Assembly (NCBI RefSeq): GCF_020497125.1
Contig: NC_059072.1
Span: 277,804,045 to 277,868,044, forward strand
Direction: 5' to 3'
Source of the DNA: Mauremys mutica
Taxonomy: Eukaryota > Chordata > Testudines > Geoemydidae
Length of the DNA: 64,000 bases
Below the pieces are notes generated by a model that did no database searches, was not told the origin of the DNA, and was given only the letters and a program-made list of their open reading frames with translations. The position numbers and the translations under genes were made by a program. The stretch's first letter is position 1, and every line of letters starts with the position of its first letter. Below, one piece after another: positions 1 through 12,435 of the stretch.

Positions 1-3000
1 ACTCAAGAGACCAAATAAACAATGTCATTAAGTTAATTAGTATGGCACAGGTAAAGGTTGTATATGATACCAGTCTTTGAAGAGCAGTGATGTTACACAT
101 GTAGCTTGGTACTCTATGATTTTACAAATTACATATTTCTTTATACATCACTAAAATACAATGCATTAGTTTCTTCCAATTACCTAGCTTTTTGTTTTAT
201 TCATTCCTTATCTTTGGTTTGGATACTAGCATTCCAGGTACTCATCTGTGAAGGTACTTCCCTAGCTTGTACTAAGACACAGAACAAATGAATCTTGATT
301 TTGACAAGTTTTTCCTATCTGCGTGTGCCAAATGCTTACCTCACCAAATGCAAAGTGTTATGGGATACTTAGCATAAGTGAATAGAATTATTGCACAGGC
401 CTGTTAAGACTATATCAGTGTCACAATATTTGTGTTATTGTGCTAAATGCATACTAATATATATATGGTGCAAATAATACACATATAATTATGTATATGT
501 ATGTTCTGTACTTATGCTAGCCATCCGATATTAGTCAGCACACCACACAAATAAATACTGATGGGGTCAGTATTAACTTACAACACCTAGCACCTAAGGG
601 GTTGATGGGAGAGGAAAAGTGTCATATTGCTCAGACTACTGGTGAATGCCTAAAATATTGTTTCAAAACTCTTCCCACTCATACAAATGAATGAGTGAGA
701 AGCTTAAGCCAATTTCCATATGTTGTCTTCCTTTCCAATATTAGTTGTCGTGTTTTGATTCAAGGCTGACACTAACAAAAATCAAAACAAAAGCTTCGGG
801 AAGTTAGGTGTTGCTAATATAAAAACTGTTGTCATAAACAAGAGCTAATGAACAGATGTGATTTAAATGTCCTTTTAAATTCTTGGCAGTGCTAGGTTGA
901 CTTAATATTCTATTTGTTCCTTATTCCCTCAGATATAGCAGGCAGGTAGTGTTCACAGCAATGGGAATAGTACTGTTGCTGCCAGCTTTGTGAGCTAAGC
1001 TTCATTTTTACAGTTCCAGTTTCATCAGTTTGCCAGTGTAAAGCATTCCAAACTCAATCAAGTTTTCTCAAGCTTATCTCTAATAAAGGCATCAATGCTT
1101 CTGAATAGATTTATCTGTTCAATATTAGGGATGTCTGTGGCTTCTGTTGATATTCACAGTCGGAAGTCTGGCATTCCCATATCTGAGTATTTGCATTTGG
1201 CAACAACATGACTTAACAAAGAACATACAATCCAGAATAGTAAGGAAAGAGTGTGAGAATGTGGGGTGATATATTAATTAACATGACACTAACCCTGGCA
1301 AGCAAAACATCTCAATTTGAACGGACTTTCCCCAATCCTGACACCAAATTTTAGCTGCAATATTGTGCTGTCAGTGAGTGGCACCGTGGCAGCAAATAAG
1401 AACAATATTTTTGGATCAGAGTAAGGCTGTGCTCCACTTCCCTTCTTCCCATCCCCAACTTCCACAAGCCACTGAAAATTAATGCTCACATAGTTAGTAC
1501 GATATTGCTATATTAGTTCTCAAAAACCCTCCTAATCAGTCCATTTTGGTGCATGGTATTGAAAAATGTCATATTTGTATTCACTAATAAATTAGGTTTA
1601 GGTACTAGAGGGCTAAAGATAAATTCTTTTACTATCAATAATCACTGGCTTTACTTCAAACTGTATCTTTTTAGAGAGACCAAAGTCATTACTAATTGAT
1701 GGTTATTTAGTGGCCTAGAGGTACATTAAAGGAGTTGTTGGACTGGTGTAGCTCCTATGGGACATGTGTCCATTTTTTCTATCACAAAAAATCAGCATTG
1801 CTCACTAGATTCCTTATTAGTGGTCAAAGGAATCACCAAGGACAGGATTGTTTCAGAGCTGAGGCACCTTAGCAGGGCAGCATACACTGCCATTCATTAT
1901 GCTATATTTTTCTGTAAATAAACTATAGTCTTCAGTTTTCAGTGCTCTCATCCTGAAACATATTGGAGGCACTACATTCTCCTTTCTAAAAAAGTAAAAG
2001 TAATACAATTAAAGAAGTGGCTATGAAATATGTATATATAAGATGACAAACAAGGAACTAAGCACTGTATCCAGACACACTAAGATGCTAATGGTTTTTC
2101 ATGAAAGCTGGGATTTTCAAAAGAGCATCCAACACCCACTGTATTTCACTGGTATTTGGGCATCTTAGAGTCTTCTGAAAATTCAACCCTAATAGATTTA
2201 GATTGTTCTTGTCACTAAGTACCTTCTGGTGATTCCTTTAGACAGACTACAATCTGTCTGTCCATCCATAGTTTTATACATGACCCTGCACCATGGTATA
2301 TGAGCAATTTTTAATAGGGATATATTAATATAAAAAACAATAACTGCTGTCCTTTGAGCAAGCTCAGTACAGAAGATTGGTAACATGACAAGATAGTAAC
2401 AGCAAAGGAATTTGAGACTATGGTTTGTTATGGTGCCCTTGCCATTGGACTTATTTCAGAAGTAGACACAATTTATGAGATGGACTGCTTCCAGCAAACA
2501 GCCACAGGAAAATTTTAAAAAACCTCTTTCTGATGCAGAAAGCCAGAGAAATTTTCTCTAACAGAGAAATCAAGTGTAAAAACAAGAACCAAAAGCTTAA
2601 CCACATCACTTATCTTGTATAGGTCCAAAGTATAAAATTGTATGTGATTTTATAGATTCTTATAGGAAATGCTATTTGTATTGGGAAATATTATTTCTTT
2701 TGTTGGGTGTATATTAAATTATTTCAGCGAAGTGGAACAGTTCTGAATGTGCTGCAAAAAATAATGTTAAATGCAGATTCTGGCTCAAATACATCTTTTG
2801 TTAACTCTGCAGACAATGTGCTTTCTAGATAATTTTAAATTAGCACATAGAAAGGTTCTGAAGTTAAATTTAATGGAATGACTGCTCAATTTTTTTAGTA
2901 AATTATAAAAATTCCCCTATGTCATAGTTATACTTGCTGTGATTACACTGGTGACCCTGTTGTAGGAACTTAAATTAGAACTTATCATCTTTCTTCAGAA

Positions 3001-4089
3001 AAATCATATTGTCAGATCCTCGTGTATCACCTTTAGGATCAGAAATGAAGGAATACTAACATTCTGCCTTGAGCCCAGTCTTTCTAATTTAATTTTACAA
3101 TGGCACACTCTGCATGAAAATGAGATATTTTTTATTTTTGATTGTGATTATAATTCTTTCCACCAACATGATAATGACACAGGAGTTGCCATACTGGAAA
3201 AAAGCTATGGCCAATATTGACCAGCTTCTTCATCTGGTTGTGGGTGGCCTATCCTCAAGAGAAGATGGAAATATCCATAACACACATAACCAGTTGCAAT
3301 AGAGGAAGATGTGTGTTCCCATCCTCAGAATTTTACCAGCTGATATGCTTTAATGGAAATATTGATAGCCCTTGTAATTTTATCGCAGCGAGTATGAGTA
3401 TATATTCTATAGTATAGAGGTTTTTACTTGGTGAAATTCAGTAACAGTCTCAGGAACACTGCCTCCCAGTGTTCCCATTATGGCAATTCACCTATGTACT
3501 GCTTAGTATAAACACCATCAATGTAGTCCAGTACTGCTCTTAATTACTAAATCCAATGTTATTTGATTTTGACCACCATTGTGCATTGAGCAGACATCTT
3601 GATAAAGCTTTCATTATAAAAATGACACCTTCCTTCTGAATAGCTAAAAACACATCAATGTATATAAGTAATTTATGTTCCTCTTTCCAATGTGTATTAC
3701 CTTGCACTTCAAAACAGTTAATTGCATCTCCCACTCTGTAGCCGCTATTAAGTAGTTCGTCTTTCTGGGAATCCCTTAGAATTTACCCTTCAATAAATAT
3801 AAAGCATTTAAACAATTAACTAATGCAACAACCTGAAAATGTTGCTCTCTCACAGTTCAGAAATCCAATCAGATCATTAGAACAAGTTGGAAAATGGAAG
3901 GATCTATGAGATTTTGTAGATTTACATTGGTCAGAGTTGCAATCTGAGTACCCATTACTGAGTCCCTCAAGAAAATACAGAGAGGCGCTTTACTCCCTCT
4001 TACTTTTCTGTATAGCCATGTAAGGAATCTGACAACCCAGACTATAAAACAAATATGAACCTGAGAATCACTAACTTTGTAAAGGTATA
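1..4089. other. AT-rich non-coding DNA
   Basis: No gene is recognised. All reading frames are short and frequently stopped. A possible degraded foldback repeat lies near 2108-2186, where 'gggattttcaaaagagcat' is followed by an inverted 'ttctgaaaattcaac'; this resembles dispersed repeats elsewhere in the window but is weak. A 62-codon ORF at 3114-3302 has a hydrophobic N-terminus and is discussed only as a finding. The stretch could be intergenic or intronic. Confidence 0.6.
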
Positions 4090-4097
4090 GTATACAT

Positions 4098-4430
4098 CAG
4101 GGGTCGGCAACCTCTGGCACGTGGCTCTCCAGGGTAAGCACCCTGGCAGGCCGGGCCAGTTTGTTTACCTGCTGCATCGGCAGTTCAGCCGATCGCGGCT
4201 CCCAGTGGCCATGGTTCGCTGTCCCAGATCAATGGGGGCGGCGGGAAGCGATGCAGTCCGAGGGATGTGCTGGTTGTGGCTTCCCGCCGCCCCCATTGGC
4301 CTGGGACAGCGAACCACGGCCAGTGGGAGCTGCGATCGGCCGAACCTGCCGACACGGCAGGTAAACAAACTGGCCTGGCCTGCCAGGGTGCTACCCTGGC
4401 GAGCCGCATGCCAGAGGTTGCCGACCCCTG
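4098..4430. mobile_element. hAT-type foldback MITE, 333 bp
   Basis: The two ends are perfect 20-bp inverted repeats (CAGGGGTCGGCAACCTCTGG at the left, its complement at the right). The inversion continues inward over 'gggccagtttgtttacctgc', so the whole element can fold back. It is flanked by 8-bp copies gtatacat (4090-4097) and gtatacaa (4431-4438), which differ at one base. CAG...CTG ends with 8-bp duplications are the hallmark of hAT DNA transposons. There is no transposase, so the element is non-autonomous. Its interior is shared with the copies at 6114-6446 and 34927-35259. Confidence 0.92.
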
Positions 4431-4559
4431 GTATACAATGAAAGCACCAATACCCCCCCTTCCCACCAGCAGTTTACTGACAGAAAATGTCTCACAAATT
4501 AGGGAAAGGACCAACTGCAAAGAGTATCACATAAGTCAATAAAGATCTAAATTCCCTTT

Positions 4560-4735
4560 GGTACACAAGCATCAGCTTCCTCTGGGCCCCAGAGGTGTTC
4601 CCCCCTCCCCCCCTGGTCCAGCCATACCCTGCCTCTTCCCTCAAGCCTCCACCCTGCCTCAGCTCTTCCCTACCCCTCTCTACCCCTGCTCTGCCTCTTT
4701 CCCGCCTGTTCCCACCCAGTTCTTCCCCCTTCCTT
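4560..4735. repeat. Pyrimidine-rich low-complexity tract
   Basis: A strongly C/T-biased stretch of runs such as ccccctcccccc and ctgcctcttccc lies between the hAT element and the solo LTR. The 128-codon ORF crossing it (4595-4981) is proline/serine low complexity and runs into the LTR, so it is not treated as a gene. The tract is probably repeat-derived. Confidence 0.5.
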
Positions 4736-4740
4736 AATCA

Positions 4741-5771
4741 TGCTGTTATACTTACAAGAAGCACACAGGATTTTTATAGGGGAGAAGGCAAAAAGACGCA
4801 TTTATTGAGAATACAGCAGTTAGCATATGCTTTTCAAAGACACACACGCACCATGCACACAGTCCTGCCAGTTGATGTTTATAGTTACCAGTCCAGAGTC
4901 TGGATCAATCTAGTGGCCAGCCAAATTGGTCACAGAGGGGAGCCGGGCTCTGTTGGTCATGATTCGATGCTCCTGGAGTAGTGGCAAGACAAACCCAAAG
5001 ACCCATGGCAAAGCACCCTGTTCTTATAGTCTTTTTTTCTCTGTTGAAGTCTATGGATTTTGCTGTGTCAGTTTCTTACCGGTTACTCCTTAACTGGTGT
5101 TATCTTTTGATATTAACATTCCAAAACACCTCTGAGAGGGTCCTCCTGTCCTAGTTTCGATTTAATCAATGGTCTGTCTTTAGGGGTGCTAGCCTCCACC
5201 TCAGGGTCATCAATCTGCACTTCCTTCATTATGGATGTGCGTTGATGGTGTCATTAAGTCTCTTCACTCCTTATTCCTTGACCATGTGGCTATAACAATG
5301 GCCTTCACACCTTATCTTTTCCTGATGCATACATTCCTCATTCATACAAACAATCTTTACAGAGACCTTTGAGAATACAAACAGCAGCATTTTATATTGC
5401 GCAAGAAAGGCATTGTAAATTAAACCTTACTAAATCTTGTAATCACACTGTGGCCTGGGCCTTCAACATTTTTCTAATCTCATTAACATAGACACAATAC
5501 AAAATCCCGTCTCTTTCTTACTAAACCTTAAAACAAAGAAATGTGTATTTAACTAGAGTGCCTAATTTATAATACATATAGGAAACCATAGTAGACATTA
5601 TAACTTATCCTAAAACAAAAGGGTGACCATAATCAGTCATAAGGATTGCCCTGGTCTGTTCCTGCCTTAACATCAGTAGAGACACTGGCAGTCTGTCAGA
5701 TGCGTTTCTACCAGTGTCTCAGAGGGTCATTCCTTTCTGCTATTCAAAAAGGGTGGCTGGCAGGATGATCA
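4741..5771 (-). mobile_element. Solo LTR (LTR retrotransposon or ERV-like), minus strand
   Basis: Read on the minus strand the unit begins TGATCATCC and ends GTATAACAGCA, giving TG...CA ends. It is flanked by identical 5-bp copies aatca at 4736-4740 and 5772-5776, as integrase-mediated insertion leaves. On the minus strand there is a TATA-like tataag (about 5021-5028) and, about 220 bp downstream, AATAAA (complement of 4801-4806), matching a U3-R-U5 order. No internal coding region or second LTR adjoins, so this is a recombined solo LTR of about 1.03 kb. Family not assigned; the 5-bp duplication fits Gypsy and several ERV groups. Confidence 0.75.
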
Positions 5772-6113
5772 AATCATACATTAATTCTTATAGTACAAAT
5801 ATAAAATTCTGCTCCTACCATGCTCCATCCCCATTTCTCTCCCTCTGTCCCAGCATAGATGAGATTCTGCATAGATGACAGTCCTAGCCCTTTGGAGTGT
5901 GTCTCTCCACCTTTCAATCACAAAGTTTTCATTTCTACTTTCATACTGTGATAGGATCTGCATGTTACCCAGGGTTTTCAGAACCAAAGCAGTGGTAACT
6001 TAACTGTTTCTCTCCAGGCAAGGTCAGGAATAAATCAACAGGGACACAGCTCCTTCATCTGATAAATGATTGGCACAAACAAGAGTGCTTTTACCTAAAA
6101 CTATTCTTTATTA

Positions 6114-6446
6114 CAGTGTTTCCCAAACTTGGGACGCCGCTTGTTTAGGAAAAGCCATTGGTGGGCCAGGCCAGTTTGTTTACCTGCCATGTCCGCAGGT
6201 TTGGCTGATCACGGCTCCCACGGGCCGCTGTTCGCTACTCCAGGCCAATGGGGGCTGCTGGGAGTGGTGGCCAGTATGTCCCTTGGCCTGCGCCGCTTCC
6301 AGCAGCTCCCATTGGCCTGCAGCAGCGAACCTTGGCCAGTGGGAGCCGCGATTGGCCAAACCTGCGGACACGGCAGGTAAACAAAGCAGCCGGGCCCACC
6401 AGGGGCTTTTCCTAAACAAGCGGCATCCCAAGTTTGGGAAACACTG
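6114..6446. mobile_element. hAT-type foldback MITE, 333 bp, different termini
   Basis: Perfect 20-bp terminal inverted repeats (CAGTGTTTCCCAAACTTGGG and complement) continue inward through 'gccgcttgtttaggaaaagcc'. They are flanked by perfect 8-bp target duplications ctttatta at 6106-6113 and 6447-6454. The interior ('ggccagtttgtttacctgcc', 'tggctgatcacggctccca') is related to the element at 4098-4430, yet the outer ends are of a different hAT terminal type. No transposase. The target is an AATAAAG on the minus strand, so the insertion may have hit a polyadenylation signal of an older repeat. Confidence 0.95.
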
Positions 6447-6454
6447 CTTTATTA

Positions 6455-9440
6455 GGTCTCAATCTCACACACACAGACAGCAGTAGGTTCAGACCATCCT
6501 AAACCTTTATATTTACCAAAGTCTAAGATGGTTTTGAGGAATGAACTGCCAGTCTTCCAGGGGCCCGCCTTCAGTCCAGCTGCTGGGGAGTTTTGGTGTC
6601 AAATCCTTGCCCCCAAAAAATCTTCCTTGGACTGCTCCAAAGCACACTTTCTAATTAAATGTTTTATGGCGTTTCTTCAAACAAATCACATAAGCCCTAA
6701 TAGCCCCTAATAGTTAAACAATTTCCCTAGCAACAGACAATAGCAATTCATTATTCTCCTTATTAGCAAAGCAGATTCAGCAAAAACAAACAAAAAAACT
6801 AGAAACACAGACAACCAGAATCAAGGTCAGTTTTCCATATTCCCCCCTCCCCTTCTCATGAATTGGTCCTTTCACTCTTTTTATTCCAGTCAGTATACAA
6901 CTGCATACAACTTGGCTGTGGCCTCTTTGGTATAACTAGGCTGGCAGAAATTCTAAGGCCACTGCTTGATCAGTAGGGCAGTTGGTCATTGGACTGTCCT
7001 GCTATGCATACCAACTAAAAAGTACCATATTCTTGTCTGGAAAGACATAATTGTTCAGAATAATATATATTTGTTACAAACTGTATTGTAGAAATTTGTT
7101 TGCCGTGGGACTCTCTGAGGTAATATTTCTATGTTGCAGAGGCGCACCAATGGTGAGGATGATTTGTGGATACTCAGGGTCCTGGGAAGATAAGGAGCTG
7201 AAACAATGTTTGGAGAGAGTTGGTAAACAGGATTGGCATTGTTTTTCTGAGTGTAGCACATTAAAACAGGCTGCTTATTGTGTTACGCTCAGAAAGTTGT
7301 TTGATCTTGCCATTTGTGCATACCTACACCTTCTCTTTTTTAATCCACAACAGGATTCTCAACCCAGTTATGCCCCCTTTGTGTCACTCAGGCAGCACAA
7401 AGTGTCTGTAATCCAGCCACAAATCACCAAGAAAGAATTTGTCTGTTAGAACTCCAGTCTAGTTCATCTGTGCCACTGCTGGGCCTTGTGCTTCTGTATT
7501 CCCATTCCCAGCATAGGGGGCATATCGAGGTGATGGGGAAGTGGGGATTATTGGGAATGGTGAGAGGGTGCAGGGGAGCTCTGCTCTACTATGACAGTCT
7601 GCCACTAGTGTCGGGCTCATCCTACACCAGTGGTGTAACTGGCAGGAGCTCTAAGTGCAATCACAGATGGGGATGGCCCTCAGTCTCAGGAAGCCATAAC
7701 ATGGGAACCTAATGCCCTCTGCCCTCCACCTCAACTCCTCCTATCCTGTGCCAGGTGAAGCTCTGGAGCAAGAGTGAATCTGTCCTTAAGTATTTAAGCA
7801 ACAGTCATATATAAAATCCACATTGCTTTTAATATGTTTTTATAGAGTATTTTTCAATTTCAATCTCTTTTTATTCTTCTCCTTTTTCTTCTTGCAGCAC
7901 CTTTTTGCTGTATGGGCTGTGTCAGGGTAGCTGTGCGTTCTGGATGCTGAAACAACACTGCTAAATACCCAGTCCATGCAAATGTGTGAACCAAATTCAT
8001 TAGGCAGCCTGGTCTATCTTTTGGAAAAATAATTGGACATCAAGTAAAGGATATGTCACCAGGAAAGCAAAAAATGGGACTGGATCATTGGTACGGTACA
8101 TTAATTCAGTCAGGTTGAAACTACCTTAGACAGGGTAGATGTCAACACCAGTATATTATCACCTCTCATAGCCAGTGGCTGACAGTTTTCTTTTATAAAA
8201 TGAAATATGGTAGGAAAAGGGCATCCTGTTCAATATCTTGGTTCTTGTTTGTTTGTTCAGATCCCACTTTCCTGCTTACATGTCCTCTATTACTTTTATA
8301 CATACCTTTTAGTTCGGTTTTCTTTTCATTGCCTTCTGTATGAATATTAATTTGTGGCTTATTAAAACTATGTAGAAAGCTCCCCCAGCCCTCTTGGGTA
8401 TCTAGGGACAGATTCTTATATTTTTACTACCAGTTTTTTGGCTGGCATAACTCTGCTGACATATGAAAGTCAACAGAGAATTTGATTCACTGAGTTGTAC
8501 TTTATTTCATGAGTAAACCTATTTAAATTAACTAGAGTAAGGGTCCACCTTACTTTCCTCCAGCTTAATTTGTAGATTCTCATAATTTTCAAGCCCTTAC
8601 AAATGTGAAAGATACGTCTCTTTCAATTTTCTTTGTAGTTTATTATTATTAATTATTATTATTATTATTGCAAGTTGTTAATGCTTCTATTAGATAAGCT
8701 TAAAGGCTCTTCCAGTGACAGTAAACTCAGGGAGAGCTGCTTGAGGAGTGTTGTTGTTTTTGTTCAAATTTTCTGGTGCAAATATTCAGGTTTTCATCAA
8801 AACTTGAAGACCCAACAAACAGAGTACTTCCTTTTCCAGTTGCTGAATGTGAAATAAAGACAAAACAATTTGTATTCATTATATGAAAAGCCATATATTT
8901 TGAATAAAAATAGATTTTTCATGAAAATGTCCATTCTATCAAAAAAAATGTAGAAAAAGATGCTTTTTCAAAATTGCAACTAGCTATATATTCAAGTCTT
9001 TTAAGGCTTTTCTCACCAATTACTTCTTGCCTTATTTATTCAAGTAGCTCCACTGAAATCATGCATAAAGCTTTGGATATTCATGACTCAAATACTGCAT
9101 ACATTTGGGTATCCTGCACCATGCTATATTCTGCACATACTGTGAGGACAGATTTTAGGACAAAAATGTTGTAGCTTTGTAGAACTTCTGTCTCTATGAT
9201 ATAATCACAGTCCAAGAGAAATAGAAAGGGTGAGATAGAGAACAAGCAGGTTCCCAGGGGCTTTAAAGCTAGGACTACATTGAAGGGGTCCTTAGACATG
9301 CCAATGAAAAGTCAGGGATGGAAGGGAAAGGGTTCTGAGGGACGATTTGACATGTCTCACTGGAGACGATGGCACCCAGGCAGGAATGGTAAATGCTGTT
9401 GTTTGTATTATCTCTTCTTTCTATCCTCATCACTCATCTG
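6455..9440. other. Non-coding stretch, no gene recognised
   Basis: It contains a 132-codon ORF (7051-7449) and an 80-codon ORF (7470-7712) with no recognisable domain, no plausible splice context and an overlapping opposite-strand ORF, so both are treated as chance. The segments 5777-6113 and 6455-6850 may be an old antisense LTR, because a minus-strand AATAAAG is present at the hAT insertion site, but neither ends nor duplications could be found. The rest is AT-rich. Confidence 0.5.
8641..8669. repeat. (TTA)n microsatellite
   Basis: A run of tta/att triplets with one imperfect unit, about 29 bp long. Confidence 0.9.
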
Positions 9441-9545
9441 TTGTAAACACTTTGGGAGCATGGATTGTATCTTACTCTGTTTATCCAGTATCTAACACAG
9501 TGAAGCTGAGATATAGTTGAGGCCTTTGGGTGCAACCACAACATA
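9440..9545 (+). repeat. SINE 3'-tail remnant (MIR/CORE type)
   Basis: The sequence 'cactttgggagcatggattg' followed by 'cttactctgtttatccagta' and 'gaggcctttgggtgc' matches the conserved 3' part seen more clearly at 12303-12435 and 28346-28435. It is diverged and headless. The family label is tentative. Confidence 0.45.
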
Positions 9546-10537
9546 AATATTAAATAATATTGAGGAAAGTGAAGAAAGAATACAAGATTTGCTTTGGCTC
9601 AAAGATGGAAGAGATTCCTATGCCTTCCTCATAGGGTTTATCTACTCCTTTTCTTCCTGTTTACACTTCTCAAATCAAACTGTCTTCTATTGACCTTTTG
9701 CTTGATATCTTCATTTTAGGCAAGATTGGAATGAAATAAACTTTATTCATCGTTAATATTCCTCCAGATCTGGAATGTTCATTTCTGTAGTTACATTATC
9801 CTCATTGATTAATTGGAGTCTTGCTGTTTTTTACAGTTTGAATATTTGCCTTACATTACTACTCATAATAATTTCGTTGTTTCATCTTTGTCTTGAGCAT
9901 GATTTCGGTTGCTTTTTGTTCACAGGTAGATTGTTAGCTAACATATGATATGTTTGTAGCAAGTTTAGTTGTTCACCCATCCTGACATCCTCATCTGTGT
10001 TTGAAGGTGCACTCAAAAAGATTTATCTGCCACATACCATACATTTGTTTTCTTGGTTTGCATATTATTCTGATTGTGATTTCTGTAGCAGTTTCTGGAT
10101 ATTATTCACATACATTCTGTCACATTCTGACCAAATGTTTAATCTGCTGTTTGTGTGTGTAGAACATACTGTGCTCCCACATGATATTTTACTTCTGAGT
10201 GAACTAAAGAGACAAACATTTTTATCAGACTATCAGTGCTGTCCATGTCTCCATTTCTTATTATGTAGTGATGCAAATTTAATGGACCCAGACTGCAAAC
10301 AATAGCACTATAGCTTGAGCAAAGCACACTCTCCACACTGTTCCCTGAACACAATGTTGCCTTCAATATGTATTGAAACTTGTTATCTCCAGTACTCTCT
10401 CTTTTGAAGGACGGCAGACTTGAAAGATCATCATGGGATCTGTGAAGTATCACATGCTTTCATGGCAATCATTTGAATTTGTTTGTCTTTTCACTGAATC
10501 CCTATGGCCACTTTTGAAATTTCTAAAGCTTTGAATT

Positions 10538-10569
10538 TGTGTGTGTATGTGTGTGTGTGTGTGTGTGTG
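10538..10569. repeat. (GT)n microsatellite
   Basis: About 16 gt dinucleotides with one interrupting 'at'. Confidence 0.95.
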
Positions 10570-11470
10570 CTTGAAGACATGCAACATTATCTTCATTCAA
10601 ATTCATAGGCCTTAATATAATTTTAAAGTTTAAAACAGTGATGGGAGTATTAAAATGACAATTGCAGATGTGAGGGGACTTAATGTGTTTTTGACTGCTC
10701 AAAAATAAAGCTAAGAATAATAATGGTGTATGAGGACCTATGGTGAAAAGACATTATTTTTCTTGTTCTGTTCTCTGGTCCAAGACCAGTGCTTCAAAAA
10801 TATATGGTACAAGTCTTACCAAAGTAGCTTTAGAATATATAGAATAAGTGACACCTAGCCCATAATCCTGAAATGTGATTCACACTTGCTTGACTTCAAT
10901 GTAGCTCTAACCTTGTGCATTGCAGGATCAGTGCCTCATTTAAAGTAAAAGTGGTAGCTCCCTCACACTACCAACCTCTCAGCTATGCAAGCACTCCCCT
11001 CCAGTCTATGCCAGCCCTGTCTTTGCTTTGCAGGTTAGCAAGGGCTACAGCCCAGTCCCAGAGTCTCCTTGAACTATCCCCCTGTAATATCTGGTCCCTG
11101 ATAATAGCTACTCACAGAAATCCCAGATTCTCCACTCCCAAAGAAACAGTGTGCCTCAGTTTAACTATTTACCCTTAAATCACCTCTCTGGTATAACACA
11201 CAGCATGTGTAATGAAACAAAATAAGGCTTATTTAAGAAACACTAGAGATTCCACTAGAAACAAGACAGTGGTGGAAAACATGGTTACAAATAGAAACCA
11301 AAATCATAAAACATGTATAGGGCCTACACTTTTCTAGCTAATAAAGTTGGTTTCCTTCCTGCCCCCGCCCCCCGCCCCGACCCACAGTGTGCCTCTCCCC
11401 TTTCTGTTATACTGAAACAGCCTCTTTTTTATTCATAGAAAGGGCCCTCTTCTGTCTGTTACAATGGTGG

Positions 11471-11502
11471 TTTTTTTGTTTGTTTGTTTGTTTGTTTTGT
11501 TT
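11471..11502. repeat. (TTTG)n microsatellite
   Basis: A poly-T start followed by at least five tttg units and imperfect copies. Confidence 0.9.
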
Positions 11503-12049
11503 TACCTCCAGGGGGTTTTGATTGTTTGCAGTTGTCTTTGATGATTTTCCATCAACTATTCTGTGATGGAGTAGTGGTTGAAAACTGAGCCTTGAATTAC
11601 CTCACTGGCTAACCAAGGAGGGAGAGCAATTCCCTCCTGCATGAATAGGCCATCAGCAAGTAATATCACTCATGGTGACTCCTTTTAATCTTAAGACCAT
11701 AAGGACATAATATTAAATATATTTACATTATTCCTTAAATGTTATTCCTGCACACATCATTATATGATTATGGAAACAGAACCTTGGTGTCTCAACTCCC
11801 AGTCTGATATTTTAACGACTAGATGACTCTTCCCAAACAAGTATTACAGGTACCAGAGACATAAATCTGATCTCACACTGGCGTTACTCTTTGGAGTTTC
11901 TCCTGATTTATTCCAGGGTAAATGAAAGCAGAATCAGGCCCGCTGCATGCTTTTGCATGTGTGTGTTTTGGAAGCATGGAGTCCTGTTAGTATTTGTTGA
12001 TATTTCATAATAATAATGCTTCCTTTTCTCCTCACTTTGTCTGTCTTTT

Positions 12050-12302
12050 CATAGAATCATAGAATCATAGAATTCAAGATCAGAAGGGACCATTATGATC
12101 ATCTAGTCTGACCTCCTGCAAGATGCAGGCCACATAAGCCGATCTACCCACTCCTTTAGCAAGCGACCCCTGCCCCATGCTTCGGAGGAAGGCGAAAAAC
12201 CTCCAGGGCCACTGCCAATCTGCCCTGGAGGAAAATTCCTTCCCGACCCCAAATATGGCGGTCAGCTGAACCCCGAGCATGTGGGCAAGACTCTCCAGCC
12301 AT
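12050..12302 (-). mobile_element. CR1 LINE, 3' end only
   Basis: The left edge has three 8-bp units 'catagaat', the antisense of the CR1 3'-terminal octamer. Next to it is the same 3' UTR found at 33589 and, in the other orientation, at 50850. Shared blocks include 'gaccattatgatcatctagt' and 'ggaaaattccttcccgaccc'. Compared with the copy at 33589, about 100 bp are missing between the two 3' UTR halves. There is no coding sequence; this is a 5'-truncated insertion, typical for CR1. Confidence 0.93.
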
Positions 12303-12435
12303 ACATTTCTGATAGAATGTAACCTCTTTGGGGCAGGGACTATCTCTTATTATTTATTTGTACCATCGCTTAGTACAATGGGGCCCTGATGTTAATTATA
12401 GCCTCTAGACACTATTGTAATGTCAATAATAAATT
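12303..12435 (+). repeat. SINE 3'-tail remnant (MIR/CORE type)
   Basis: The order 'cctctttggggcagggacta', 'gcttagtacaatggggccct' and 'gcctctagacactattgtaa' followed by an A/T-rich end is the conserved tail of an old amniote SINE. Related tails occur at 9440, 28346 and, inverted, 53600. No tRNA-like head is present. Family assignment is from pattern memory only. Confidence 0.55.

Larger units (their letters stand above)
9550..12049. other. AT-rich non-coding DNA with possible LTR remnant
   Basis: No gene is recognised. The ORFs at 9997-10305 and 10139-10453 overlap on opposite strands and look fortuitous. A stretch around 10915-11400 is CT-rich, differs in composition from its neighbours and may be an antisense LTR remnant, but I cannot define its ends. 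A C-rich patch lies near 11363-11385. Confidence 0.45.

Noticed and set aside
7051..7449. 132-codon ORF, plus strand
   Set aside because: No recognisable domain, overlapping opposite-strand ORFs, no promoter or splice context; length is compatible with chance in a 64-kb window.
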